A program made the translations under genes and the position numbers. From Microvirga sesbaniae (GTDB lineage: Bacteria > Pseudomonadota > Alphaproteobacteria > Rhizobiales > Beijerinckiaceae), in NCBI RefSeq assembly GCF_025460805.1, contig NZ_JAMXFJ010000004.1, forward strand, positions 428,238-462,621: a DNA stretch of 34,384 bases, in the 5' to 3' direction. Shown one piece after another: positions 1 through 7,346 of this stretch. Positions within the stretch are counted from its first letter, which is position 1. Each line of letters opens with the position of its first letter. The notes under the pieces were generated by a model, which saw only the letters and a list, made by a program, of their open reading frames with translations, ran no database searches and was not told the origin of the DNA.

Positions 1-4
1 CGTG

Positions 5-80
5 CCCCGCCCCCCCCCCCCCCTCCTCCCCCCCCCCCCCCCCCCCCCCGCGCCCCCCCCCCCCCCCCCCCCCCCCCCCC
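5..80. repeat. Poly-C low-complexity tract at the window end
   Basis: Almost every base from 5 to 80 is C, broken only by a few G and T. Nothing coding or structured can be read in it. On the minus strand this is a poly-G run, which is a known artefact of two-colour sequencing chemistry at read and contig ends, so I treat it as a likely assembly artefact and not as genomic sequence. Bases 81-108 between it and the dnaQ stop look like ordinary DNA. Confidence 0.75.
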
Positions 81-108
81 GACGAGGAGGGTCGAGCCCG
101 GTCTGGGA

Positions 109-834
109 TCAGGAGGACGCCTCGGGGGTCGTTTCCCCGAGATACTCGCGCCAGAGGGCGCTGGGCCCGAGCGACTGGATGAAGGCCTCGTGGGCGGCGC
201 GTTCGGCCTCGGTCAGGCGCGAGATCAGGGTGCGCGGACGCGCATCGCGGGCGGCGGCGGTTCCTGGGCGGGCCGCACCGGCCCGGGCGGCGGGCTGCAG
301 GGACAGGTCGAAGCCCACCTGTTTGCCGCCGATCAGCTCGATATAGACCTCGGCCAGGATCTCGGCGTCGAGGAGCGCCCCGTGCTTGGTGCGCCGGGAA
401 TTGTCGATCCCGTAGCGGGAACAGAGCGCGTCCAGGTTGTTTGCCGCGCCCGGGTGCTTGCGCCGGGCCATCGAAAGCGTGTCGACCACGTCGGACAGGG
501 TGAATTGCGGGTGACCGGTCCGGGCGAATTCCGCATTGAGGAAGCCGATGTCGAAGGCGGCGTTGTGAATGACCAGGCGGGCATCCCGGACGAACTCCGC
601 GAACTCGTCGGCCACGGCGGCGAAGACCGGCTTGTCCTTGAGGAACTCGTCGGAGAGCCCGTGGACCGCGAAGGCACCGGGCGAGACCGGGCATTCCGGG
701 TTGATGTAGACGTGGTAGCTCTTGCCCGTGGGGATGTGGTTGAGAAGCTCGACGCAGCCGATTTCGATCACCCGGTCGCCGTTCGCATGACTGGTGCCGG
801 TGGTTTCGGTATCGAGAACGATTTCACGCAACAT
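109..834 (-). CDS. dnaQ: DNA polymerase III epsilon subunit (3'-5' proofreading exonuclease)
   Basis: This 241-residue protein is the proofreading exonuclease of the replicative polymerase; it removes mispaired 3' ends and binds the alpha subunit. The DEDDh fold is visible: Exo I DTETTG (Asp8, Glu10), Exo II NAAFDIGFLN (Asp95) and Exo III with His151 and Asp156 in HGALLDAE. Residues 175-200 are an Ala/Arg-rich linker, followed by a C-terminal segment ending in LWREYLGE that fits the polymerase-binding tail. Length matches the family. It is the last gene of the minus-strand run ppsR-maf-aroE-coaE-dnaQ and lies only 7 bp after coaE, so it is probably cotranscribed. The stop (109-111) sits just inside the window, so the gene is complete. 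Confidence 0.95.
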   Translation of the reverse strand: MLREIVLDTETTGTSHANGDRVIEIGCVELLNHIPTGKSYHVYINPECPVSPGAFAVHGLSDEFLKDKPVFAAVADEFAEFVRDARLVIHNAAFDIGFLNAEFARTGHPQFTLSDVVDTLSMARRKHPGAANNLDALCSRYGIDNSRRTKHGALLDAEILAEVYIELIGGKQVGFDLSLQPAARAGAARPGTAAARDARPRTLISRLTEAERAAHEAFIQSLGPSALWREYLGETTPEASS

Positions 835-841
835 GGCTGGT

Positions 842-1456
842 TCACTCTGACTCGAAAGGACGGTGCCGGCCCGGGCGGCCGGCGAGACAGGCGAGAACCG
901 ACCGCACCTGCGCCTCGGCGGAGGCGAAGCCGCGGCTGGTATCGACCAGGAAATGGGCCCGCGCCCGCTTGTCCCCGTCCTTCATCTGCCGGTCCAGGAT
1001 GGCACGAAATTTCTCATCCGTCATGCCGGGCCGGGCGAGCACGCGGGCGCGCTGAACCGACGCAGGCGCCGTGACCACGAGAACGGCGTCGCAGCGCGTC
1101 TCGCCGCCGGTCTCGAACAGGAGCGGAATGTCCAGCACGGCGAGCGGCGACCGGGCCGGGAGCCGCCCGAGGAAGGCCTCCTCCTCGTCCCGCACCAGCG
1201 GATGCACGATGGCCTCGAGCCGACTCATGCGCTCGGGACTGTCGAGGACGGCCGCGCCGAGCCTTGCCCGGTCGACCACGCCGTCGGTCACGGTGCCGGG
1301 AAAGGCCCGGTCGATCAGCGGCACGGCGCGGCCGCGGTAGAGCCTGTGCACGGCGGCGTCCGCGTCGTGAACCGGCACGCCGAGCCGGCGGAAGAGATCG
1401 GCCGTGGCCGATTTCCCCATCCCGATGGAGCCGGTGAGGCCGAGCACGAAGGTCAT
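842..1456 (-). CDS. coaE: Dephospho-CoA kinase
   Basis: CoaE phosphorylates the 3'-hydroxyl of dephospho-CoA with ATP, the last step of coenzyme A synthesis. The 204-residue protein starts with a P-loop, GSIGMGKS at about residues 9-16, followed by the family pattern VHDADAAVHRLY, in which the acidic pair lies next to the active site. The middle carries LDIPLLFETGG, the lid-side motif of the family, then VVTAP. Length is normal. Its ATG overlaps the aroE stop codon as ATGA (1453-1456), so translation is probably coupled to aroE. Confidence 0.95.
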   Translation of the reverse strand: MTFVLGLTGSIGMGKSATADLFRRLGVPVHDADAAVHRLYRGRAVPLIDRAFPGTVTDGVVDRARLGAAVLDSPERMSRLEAIVHPLVRDEEEAFLGRLPARSPLAVLDIPLLFETGGETRCDAVLVVTAPASVQRARVLARPGMTDEKFRAILDRQMKDGDKRARAHFLVDTSRGFASAEAQVRSVLACLAGRPGRHRPFESE

Positions 1457-2301
1457 CGCCGGCCCTCGATGTCGGCGAGGATCAGGGCCCGCAGCTCCGG
1501 CGTCACCTCGGGGGTCACGCCGAACCAGCGCCGGAAGCCGGGCACGGCCTGGTGCAGGAGCATGCCGAGTCCGTCGACCGTTCTCAGACCCCGGGCGGAA
1601 GCGGCCGCGAGGAGCGGAGTCGCGAGCGGAACATAGACGATGTCGGCCACGGCGGCGTCGCGCGGCGCCCCGGCGAGATCGAGGGCGAGCGGCGGCTGGC
1701 CGGCCATGCCCAGCGACGTGGTGTTGACGATGAGCCGGGCATGGGGGATCACCCGCGGCAGCGCTTCCCAGGCCGCGGTCTCAAGCCCGACCGGGCTCCC
1801 GGGCCTGAGGGCGCCCACCAGGTCCTCGGCCTTGGACGGGGTGCGGTTCGCCACGAAGATGCGCTTCAAGGGCCTCTCCTGGAGGCCGGCCACCACGGCC
1901 CGCGCGGCTCCGCCGGCCCCGAGCACGAGAGCGGTTTCCACATCCTGTTCCCAGCCCGTCCCCAGGCTCGCGTCGAGATGGGCCATGAAGCCGGTGACGT
2001 CCGTGTTGTCGCCCCAGAGCACCCCGTCGCCGATCCAGACGGTGTTCACGGCGCCCACGCGTTGCGCCTGCGCGGTGCGGCGCTCGACGCCCAGAAAAGC
2101 CATCTCCTTATGCGGGATGGTGACGTTGCCGCCGGCAAAGCCCCGGGACGGAAAGTCCTTCAGGAAATCCCCGAAATTCACAGGCGCCACGTCGATGCGC
2201 TCGTAGGAGCCCTCGAGCCCGTACCGCTTCAGCCAATAGCCATGGATCAGGGGCGAGCGGGAATGCTTGATCGGATGGCCGACGACGAAAGCCTTCGTCA
2301 T
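1453..2301 (-). CDS. aroE: Shikimate dehydrogenase (NADP+)
   Basis: AroE reduces 3-dehydroshikimate to shikimate with NADPH in the aromatic amino acid pathway. The 282-residue sequence has the shikimate-binding KHSRSPLIH near residues 12-20, NVTIPHKE at 59-66 with catalytic Lys65, and NTD at 99-101 with the partner Asp. The Rossmann nucleotide loop GAGGAARA is at about 128-135, and NRTPSKA follows, a pattern typical of NADP-specific members. Length is normal. It starts 12 bp after the maf stop and overlaps coaE by 4 bp, inside the origin-distal minus-strand operon. Confidence 0.95.
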   Translation of the reverse strand: MTKAFVVGHPIKHSRSPLIHGYWLKRYGLEGSYERIDVAPVNFGDFLKDFPSRGFAGGNVTIPHKEMAFLGVERRTAQAQRVGAVNTVWIGDGVLWGDNTDVTGFMAHLDASLGTGWEQDVETALVLGAGGAARAVVAGLQERPLKRIFVANRTPSKAEDLVGALRPGSPVGLETAAWEALPRVIPHARLIVNTTSLGMAGQPPLALDLAGAPRDAAVADIVYVPLATPLLAAASARGLRTVDGLGMLLHQAVPGFRRWFGVTPEVTPELRALILADIEGRR

Positions 2302-2313
2302 GAAACAGGATCC

Positions 2314-2946
2314 TTAAAGGGCGAGGCAGCCGAGGCGGCGCAGGGCGGCGAGAAGCGGCAGGAGAGGGAGCCCCAGGATGGTCGAATGGTCCCCCTCGAC
2401 CGCCTCGAAGAGATGAACCCCGAATCCTTCGAGCTGGTAAACCCCGACGCTCTTGAGCACGTCCGGCCCGGCGAGGTCGAGATAGAGGTCGATGGCGTTC
2501 GCGGTCAGGGGCCGCATGGTCAGATGGGCGCTGTCGAAAAGGCGCTCGACGACCTGGCCGCCGATCGCGAGGACGCCCGCGGAATGGAGCGCATGCCGTC
2601 GCCCGGACAGCTCCGTCAGTTGGGCTTGGGCAGCCGGGCGATCCGCCGGCTTGTGGAACACCCGGCCCTCGCAGGCGAGCACCTGGTCGGCTCCGACCAC
2701 CACCCGGTCCGGATGGCGGCGGCTGACGGCGAGCGCCTTTTCCTCGGCGAGACGGATGGCGAGCGCCGGAGGATCGAGTTCCTCATGGGCGGCCGCCGCC
2801 TCGACGGCCCGCTCGTCGATGGCGGAATCCTGAGTTTCGACCGGCAGGCCTGCGCTCACGAGCAGGGCGAGCCGCGTCGCACTCATGGAGGCGAGGAGGA
2901 GCTTGTCGGCTGGGGTCCAGAGCGCCGGCATGGGCTTATTCCGCAA
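2314..2946 (-). CDS. maf: Maf-family nucleoside triphosphate pyrophosphatase
   Basis: Maf proteins hydrolyse non-canonical or modified nucleoside triphosphates to monophosphates. The family marks are present: [16 protein letters not shown] at the N-terminus, DERAVE, the catalytic-loop [16 protein letters not shown], and near the end [19 protein letters not shown] followed by [10 protein letters not shown]. The long form (210 aa) overlaps the end of ppsR by 11 bp. An internal ATG at codon 6 (2931) would leave a small gap instead, and both starts are plausible. In this gene order, ppsR-maf-aroE-coaE-dnaQ is the familiar alphaproteobacterial arrangement beside the origin. Confidence 0.9.
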   Translation of the reverse strand: MRNKPMPALWTPADKLLLASMSATRLALLVSAGLPVETQDSAIDERAVEAAAAHEELDPPALAIRLAEEKALAVSRRHPDRVVVGADQVLACEGRVFHKPADRPAAQAQLTELSGRRHALHSAGVLAIGGQVVERLFDSAHLTMRPLTANAIDLYLDLAGPDVLKSVGVYQLEGFGVHLFEAVEGDHSTILGLPLLPLLAALRRLGCLAL

Positions 2947-3766
2947 TGAAGCGCAGACGATGGTCGCGGTAGAGATCGATGATCGCCGCCGCCGTCTCCT
3001 CGATGGAGCGACGGGTCACGTCGATGACCGGCCAGCCGTTGCGGGCGAAAAGCCGCCGCGACGCCGCGAGTTCCTCGGCGACCGCGTCCCGGTCCACATA
3101 GGACGTGTCGTCATCGGCGTTGAGGCTGAGGAGCCGGTTCTGCCGGATCTGCACGATGCGCTCCGGCGTCGCCACGAGCCCGACGATCAGGGCCTTCCGG
3201 GCCGTCTCCAGGACGGCCGGCGGCGGCACGCCGGGCACAAGGGGAATGTTCGCTGTCTTCAGGCCGCGATTGGCCAGATAGATGGCGGTCGGCGTCTTCG
3301 AGGTGCGGCTCACGCCGACCAGGATCACGTCCGCCTCGTCGAGATCGTGCGGCAGATGCCCGTCGTCGTGGAGCAACGTGAAGTTCATGGCGTCGATGCG
3401 CTTGAAATATTCCGCGTTCAGCATGTGCTGCGCGCCGGGGCGGGCCGTCGAGTGCGTGCCGAGATAGGAGGAGAGCAGGGCATGGACGGGCTCGAGGACG
3501 GAGAGATGCGGCGAGCCCGTGGCACGGCAGACCTCCTCGAGCCGATGGGCGAGATCCTGCTCGACCAGGGTGTAGAGCACGATGCCGGGCGCGGTCTCGA
3601 TCTCGCTGATCACCCGCTCGAGTTGGGTGTTCGAGCGCACGAGCGGATAGACATGCTCGATGGCGGCCACGCCCTCGTATTGCGCGACCACCGCGCGGGC
3701 CACCGTGATGAGGGTTTCGCCGGTCGAGTCCGAGACGAGATGAAGATGGAAATAGCTGCGTCCCAC
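2936..3766 (-). CDS. ppsR: Pyruvate, phosphate dikinase/PEP synthase regulatory protein (DUF299)
   Basis: This family is a bifunctional ADP-dependent kinase and Pi-dependent pyrophosphorylase that switches PPDK or PEP synthase off and on by threonine phosphorylation. The 276-residue protein opens with [13 protein letters not shown] and carries the P-loop-like [10 protein letters not shown] at 151-160, both diagnostic. The start is a GTG (3764-3766); a GGAGGGA ribosome-binding sequence lies about 9 bases upstream on the minus strand, supporting this start. It is the first gene of the leftward operon and its promoter must lie in the origin gap. Which of the two enzymes it controls cannot be told from the window, since neither target gene is present. 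Confidence 0.92.
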   Translation of the reverse strand: MGRSYFHLHLVSDSTGETLITVARAVVAQYEGVAAIEHVYPLVRSNTQLERVISEIETAPGIVLYTLVEQDLAHRLEEVCRATGSPHLSVLEPVHALLSSYLGTHSTARPGAQHMLNAEYFKRIDAMNFTLLHDDGHLPHDLDEADVILVGVSRTSKTPTAIYLANRGLKTANIPLVPGVPPPAVLETARKALIVGLVATPERIVQIRQNRLLSLNADDDTSYVDRDAVAEELAASRRLFARNGWPVIDVTRRSIEETAAAIIDLYRDHRLRFIAE

Positions 3767-3799
3767 GGCGGAGTCCCTCCAGGAACAGGAGTCGATCAG

Positions 3800-3808
3800 T
3801 GTGGATAA
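3800..3808 (-). promoter_or_regulatory. DnaA box (TTATCCACA on the minus strand)
   Basis: The + strand reads TGTGGATAA, a perfect match to the strong DnaA-box consensus TTATNCACA in reverse. It lies 34 bp from the ppsR start, so DnaA bound here could also affect that promoter. Weaker TGTGG-containing relatives follow on the same strand at 3842, 3999, 4048 and 4059. Confidence 0.8.
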
Positions 3809-3961
3809 AACGCCCCGATGCGCAGGTCCAGCCAGGAGGCCTGTGGGATTCAGGCGAAGCCATCAACAGGGCTCGTCATTCTGCGACTCATCCGGCGTCG
3901 AATTGGGAGAATCCGGCACGAATCACCCCCAAGTTTTCGATTCAGGTTTGGTTAAGCTTCG

Positions 3962-3976
3962 TTAACGGGCTGTTAA
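3962..3976. promoter_or_regulatory. CtrA-type binding site TTAA-N7-TTAA (site 1)
   Basis: TTAA at 3962-3965 and 3973-3976 are separated by exactly 7 bases, the full CtrA recognition pattern. A further TTAA at 3952 is spaced 6 bases before it and another begins at 3980, making a dense cluster. In Caulobacter, CtrA bound at such sites silences the origin and affects hemE transcription; that role here is inferred. Confidence 0.7.
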
Positions 3977-4020
3977 GGTTTAACAAATCGGAAAGGATTG
4001 TGGCCGGCCCGCCCCATCCG

Positions 4021-4035
4021 TTAATGACCCGTTAA
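4021..4035. promoter_or_regulatory. CtrA-type binding site TTAA-N7-TTAA (site 2)
   Basis: TTAA at 4021-4024 and 4032-4035 with a 7-base spacer give a second perfect full site, 59 bp from the first. It lies between the first site and the two TGTGGAC repeats at 4048 and 4059, so CtrA and DnaA could compete here. The position is also upstream of hemE and could be a promoter operator. Confidence 0.7.
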
Positions 4036-4103
4036 CGGCCGAGCCCGTGTGGACCGTCTGTGGACGGGGTTGCGGCTTTGCGATTCACGGCCCAAGAGAA
4101 ACA

Positions 4104-4136
4104 TCAGATTCTTAGATTCAAAGATTATCTTTTAAG
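4104..4136. other. AT-rich element with AGATT repeats, candidate unwinding region
   Basis: AGATT begins at 4106, 4114 and 4122, a strict 8-bp period, followed by an AT-rich run ending in TTTTAA just before the hemE ribosome-binding site. Against a very GC-rich background this is the most AT-rich part of the gap. It could be the duplex-unwinding element, or the hemE promoter -10 zone; the sequence alone does not decide. Confidence 0.45.
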
Positions 4137-4145
4137 AGAGGGCCT

Positions 4146-5183
4146 GTGAGCGAGCGTCCCACCAAAGCGATCCTGCGCGTGCTGAACGGCGAGCCGGTCT
4201 GGCCTCTGCCGATCTGGATCATGCGTCAGGCCGGTCGCTATCTGCCGGAATACAGGCAGACCCGAAGCGAGGCCGGCTCCTTCCTCGATCTCTGCTACAC
4301 GCCCAGGCTGGCCGAGGAGGTGACGCTTCAGCCGATCCGCCGCTTCGGCTTCGACGCCTCGATTCTCTTCTCCGACATCCTGGTCATCCCCCATGCCCTG
4401 GGCCAGGACGTGCGCTTCGTCGAGAACGAGGGACCCAAGCTCGATCCGGTCACCTCGCAGGCGGATTTCTCCAGGCTCGCCGACGAATTGCCCCTGGAGC
4501 GGCTGGACCCGGTCTTCGAGACCCTGGACCGCCTCAGCAAGAGCCTTCCCCGGGAGACGACCCTTCTCGGCTTCTGCGGAGCGCCCTGGACGGTGGCGAG
4601 CTACATGATCGCCGGCAAGGGCACCCCCGACCAGGCGCCGGCCCGGCTCACGGCCTATCGCGATCCGGCTTTCATGGATGCCCTGATCGACCGTCTGGTC
4701 CGCGCCTCCACGGCCTATCTCGTCCGCCAGATCGATGCGGGCGCGGAAGCGGTCCAGATCTTCGAGAGCTTCGGCTCCGCCCTGCCGCCCGCCCTGTTCG
4801 ACCGGCTGTCCCTGAACCCGATCCGCCGGATGGTGGAGGGCCTGAAAAGCGCGCGACCGCACGCGAAGGCGATCGTCTTCGTCCGGGGGGGCGGGGCCAA
4901 CCTTCATCGCTTCGCGGCCGCCGGCATCGGCGACGCGCTGGCGCTCGACTGGACGCTCGATCCGGCCCTGCTCCTGCCGACCCTGCCGGACAGGGTTGCG
5001 ACTCAGGGCAATCTCGATCCCCTGGCGCTGATCGCCGGCGGCGAGGCCCTGACCCGGGGGGTCGACCACATCCTGAGCGCGGTGCGCGGGCGCCCGCACA
5101 TCTTCAATCTCGGGCACGGCATCCTGCCGGAGACCCCGATCGACCACGTGGCGCAGATGATCGCCCGCGTGCGGGGGGCCTGA
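4146..5183 (+). CDS. hemE: Uroporphyrinogen decarboxylase
   Basis: HemE removes the four acetate carboxyls of uroporphyrinogen III to give coproporphyrinogen III in haem synthesis. The 345-residue protein has the signature PIWIMRQAGRYLPEYR (about 22-37) and FSDILVIPHALG with the catalytic Asp77. The C-terminal region carries FNLGHGILPETP, also diagnostic. Length is normal. The start is GTG at 4146, preceded by the purine-rich AAGAGAGGG. It is the first rightward gene beside the origin and is followed after one base by hemJ, another haem gene, so they form an operon. The hemE promoter must lie within the origin region, where the CtrA-type sites could control it. Confidence 0.97.
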   Translation: MSERPTKAILRVLNGEPVWPLPIWIMRQAGRYLPEYRQTRSEAGSFLDLCYTPRLAEEVTLQPIRRFGFDASILFSDILVIPHALGQDVRFVENEGPKLDPVTSQADFSRLADELPLERLDPVFETLDRLSKSLPRETTLLGFCGAPWTVASYMIAGKGTPDQAPARLTAYRDPAFMDALIDRLVRASTAYLVRQIDAGAEAVQIFESFGSALPPALFDRLSLNPIRRMVEGLKSARPHAKAIVFVRGGGANLHRFAAAGIGDALALDWTLDPALLLPTLPDRVATQGNLDPLALIAGGEALTRGVDHILSAVRGRPHIFNLGHGILPETPIDHVAQMIARVRGA

Positions 5184-5184
5184 C

Positions 5185-5610
5185 ATGCTGTATCTGTGGA
5201 TCAAGGCGGCCCACGTGATCGCCATCATCGCTTGGATGGCCGGCATGCTCTATCTGCCGCGCCTGTTCGTCTATCACTGCGACGCGCCCAAGGGCTCGAT
5301 CCAGTCCGAGACCTTCAAGATCATGGAGCGGCGCCTGCTCAAGGCGATCATCAACCCGGCCATGGGCCTCGCCTGGATCCTCGGCCTGATCCTCGTCTGG
5401 CAGGGCGGCTGGATCACGTCCGGCTGGCTGCACGCGAAGGTGCTCCTGGTGCTCGTCCTGTCCGGCGTGCACGGGTTCCTGTCGCGCACCGTGAAGGATT
5501 TCGCCGCCGACCGGAACACCCGTCCGGCGAAATTCTACCGGATGATCAACGAGGTGCCGACGGTGCTCATGATCGGCATCGTGATCCTGGTGATCGTGAA
5601 GCCGTTCTGA
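5185..5610 (+). CDS. hemJ: Protoporphyrinogen oxidase HemJ
   Basis: HemJ is the membrane haem-b-containing enzyme that oxidises protoporphyrinogen IX to protoporphyrin IX in bacteria lacking HemG and HemY. The 141-residue protein shows four hydrophobic helices: WIKAAHVIAIIAWMAGMLYL at 5-24, one near 55-75, one near 83-98 and a last one at the C-terminus. His10 in the first helix lies in the conserved position, and YLPRLFVYHCD after it is typical of the UPF0093 family. Length is normal for the family. It starts one base after the hemE stop, so expression is coupled to hemE. Confidence 0.93.
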   Translation: MLYLWIKAAHVIAIIAWMAGMLYLPRLFVYHCDAPKGSIQSETFKIMERRLLKAIINPAMGLAWILGLILVWQGGWITSGWLHAKVLLVLVLSGVHGFLSRTVKDFAADRNTRPAKFYRMINEVPTVLMIGIVILVIVKPF

Positions 5611-5708
5611 CGTCGAGTCGGGCTCCGCCTCGTCATGGCCGGGGATGACGCGGAAGGCAGATCGTCCCCTCCCGGACGGCGCTCGCACGGCCGTGTTGTC
5701 AAACCCTC
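5611..5708. repeat. hemJ-rho gap with a degenerate copy of the interspersed palindrome
   Basis: Bases 5632-5649 read GTCATGGCCGGGGATGAC, which matches one arm of the composite palindrome found intact elsewhere in the window (for example 33048-33137) but lacks its second half. Nothing else recognisable is seen before the rho promoter. It lies just after the hemJ stop. Confidence 0.45.
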
Positions 5709-5737
5709 TTGAGACTTGAGCGGAAAGAGGCTAAATA
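5709..5737 (+). promoter_or_regulatory. Candidate sigma70-type promoter of rho
   Basis: TTGAGA (5709-5714) and TAAATA (5732-5737) are spaced by 17 bases, a good housekeeping promoter. It would give a rho leader of about 145 nt. Long rho leaders that allow Rho to end its own transcript early are known in other bacteria, and this one is long enough for such control, but no specific element was identified. Confidence 0.5.
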
Positions 5738-5890
5738 AGAGGTCTCTTCCTCAAAGACAGGTGCGCTGCACGGGGCCCTCAGGGCTCTCTCAAGTCACTC
5801 CCGTGAACTGAGCGGCCCTGTCGAACGTTTCCCGATCTCCCCCGCGTACAGCCCCATCTGACCGCGACTTTACCCCGAGAGTGTTCCCCG

Positions 5891-7156
5891 ATGAGGGAAA
5901 TCAAACTTCAAGACCTGAAATCCAAGACGCCCACCGAACTCATCGCCTTCGCCGAGGAGCTCGAGGTCGAGAACGCGAGCACCATGCGCAAGCAGGAGCT
6001 CATGTTCGCCATCCTCAAGCAGCTGGCGGCGCGCGAGGTGGAGATCATCGGCGCGGGCGTCGTCGAGGTGCTCCAGGACGGCTTCGGCTTCCTGCGCTCG
6101 GCCGATTCGAATTACCTCCCCGGCCCCGACGACATCTATGTCTCGCCCTCGCAGATCCGGAAGTTCGGACTGCGCACCGGCGACACGGTCGACGGGCCGA
6201 TCCGCGGCCCGAAGGAGGGCGAGCGCTATTTTGCGCTGCTCAAGGTCAATACCATCAATTTCGAGGATCCGGAGAAGATCCGGCACAAGGTTCATTTCGA
6301 CAACCTGACGCCGCTCTTCCCGCATGAGCGCTTCAATCTCGAGATCGCCGATCCGACCCGCAAGGATTTCTCGCCGCGCATCATCGACATCGTGTCGCCC
6401 ATCGGCAAGGGCCAGCGCGCGCTCATTGTGGCGCCGCCGCGCACCGGCAAGACGGTGCTGATGCAGAACGTGGCCCAGTCGATCACCACCAACCATCCCG
6501 AGTGCTACCTCATCGTGCTGCTCATCGACGAGCGCCCGGAGGAGGTGACCGACATGCAACGCTCCGTGAAGGGCGAGGTCGTGGCCTCCACCTTCGACGA
6601 GCCGGCGACCCGCCACGTGCAGGTGGCCGAGATGGTGATCGAGAAGGCCAAGCGTCTGGTGGAGCACGGCCGCGACGTGGTCATCCTGCTCGACTCGATC
6701 ACCCGCCTGGGCCGCGCCTACAACACCGTGGTGCCGTCCTCCGGCAAGGTGCTCACCGGCGGTGTCGACGCCAACGCCCTGCAGCGCCCGAAGCGCTTCT
6801 TCGGCGCGGCGCGCAACATCGAGGAGGGCGGTTCGCTCACCATCATCGCGACCGCGCTGATCGACACCGGTTCGCGCATGGACGAGGTGATCTTCGAAGA
6901 GTTCAAGGGTACCGGCAACTCTGAAATCATTCTGGACCGCAAGGTGGCCGACAAGCGCACCTTCCCGGCCATCGACATCACGCGCTCGGGTACCCGCAAG
7001 GAGGAACTGCTGGTGCCGAGCGACACGCTCAAGAAGATGTACGTGCTGCGGCGCATCCTCAACCCGATGGGCACGGTCGACGCCATCGAGTTCCTGCTCG
7101 ACAAGCTGCGCCAGACCAAGTCGAACCAGGAATTCTTCGACTCGATGAATACCTGA
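5891..7156 (+). CDS. rho: Transcription termination factor Rho
   Basis: Rho is the hexameric RNA helicase that ends transcription at unstructured C-rich RNA. The 421-residue protein has the N-terminal helical domain ([16 protein letters not shown]), the cold-shock-like RNA-binding domain with GFGFLRS (about 65-70), the Walker A APPRTGKT at 181-188, Walker [17 protein letters not shown], the Q-loop region with [20 protein letters not shown] and the R-loop [17 protein letters not shown]. Length and domain order are canonical, with no insertion. It is monocistronic: a promoter lies about 155 bp upstream and a strong terminator follows. Rho beside hemE-hemJ is the common alphaproteobacterial arrangement. 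Confidence 0.98.
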   Translation: MREIKLQDLKSKTPTELIAFAEELEVENASTMRKQELMFAILKQLAAREVEIIGAGVVEVLQDGFGFLRSADSNYLPGPDDIYVSPSQIRKFGLRTGDTVDGPIRGPKEGERYFALLKVNTINFEDPEKIRHKVHFDNLTPLFPHERFNLEIADPTRKDFSPRIIDIVSPIGKGQRALIVAPPRTGKTVLMQNVAQSITTNHPECYLIVLLIDERPEEVTDMQRSVKGEVVASTFDEPATRHVQVAEMVIEKAKRLVEHGRDVVILLDSITRLGRAYNTVVPSSGKVLTGGVDANALQRPKRFFGAARNIEEGGSLTIIATALIDTGSRMDEVIFEEFKGTGNSEIILDRKVADKRTFPAIDITRSGTRKEELLVPSDTLKKMYVLRRILNPMGTVDAIEFLLDKLRQTKSNQEFFDSMNT

Positions 7157-7183
7157 GGCGAATCACCCGCTTCCGATCGTCAG

Positions 7184-7217
7184 CCCCATCCTCTCGGCCG
7201 AGAGGGTGGGGTTTTTT
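7184..7217 (+). terminator. Intrinsic terminator of rho
   Basis: Bases 7184-7197 pair with 7198-7211 over 14 positions with a single G-U pair, forming a very stable GC-rich hairpin, followed by six T (7212-7217). There is no T run on the other strand, so it works for rho only. It is the clearest intrinsic terminator in the window. Confidence 0.92.
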
Positions 7218-7346
7218 ATGGCCCGGTTTGCACTTGCTCTCAGAACACTCCCATTATTGCAGAGATCAAAAGCGAGCCTGCGTAGGCCAGCCGGTTCGAG
7301 AAGAAAAGGAACATCGCCGCTCCCATGCACTGTGACGGCGTTCGCC

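Larger units (their letters stand above)
3767..4145. other. Probable chromosomal replication origin (oriC)
   Basis: The 379-bp gap between divergent ppsR and hemE is where the origin lies in Caulobacter and relatives. Seen directly: a perfect DnaA box TGTGGATAA (3800-3808); four more TGTGG cores on the same strand (3842, 3999, 4048, 4059); two perfect TTAA-N7-TTAA sites (3962-3976 and 4021-4035) plus single TTAA half-sites; ten GANTC sites between 3771 and 4119; and an AT-rich stretch with AGATT at 4106, 4114 and 4122, exactly 8 bp apart. Both flanking operons read outward, as expected beside an origin. Established knowledge: DnaA boxes, CtrA sites and CcrM sites cluster in the Caulobacter origin. 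Inference: this is the working origin. dnaA itself is not in the window. Confidence 0.85.

Noticed and set aside
2..346. Pro-rich open frame over the poly-C tract
   Set aside because: Pro codons come from the C homopolymer; the rest is antisense to dnaQ.
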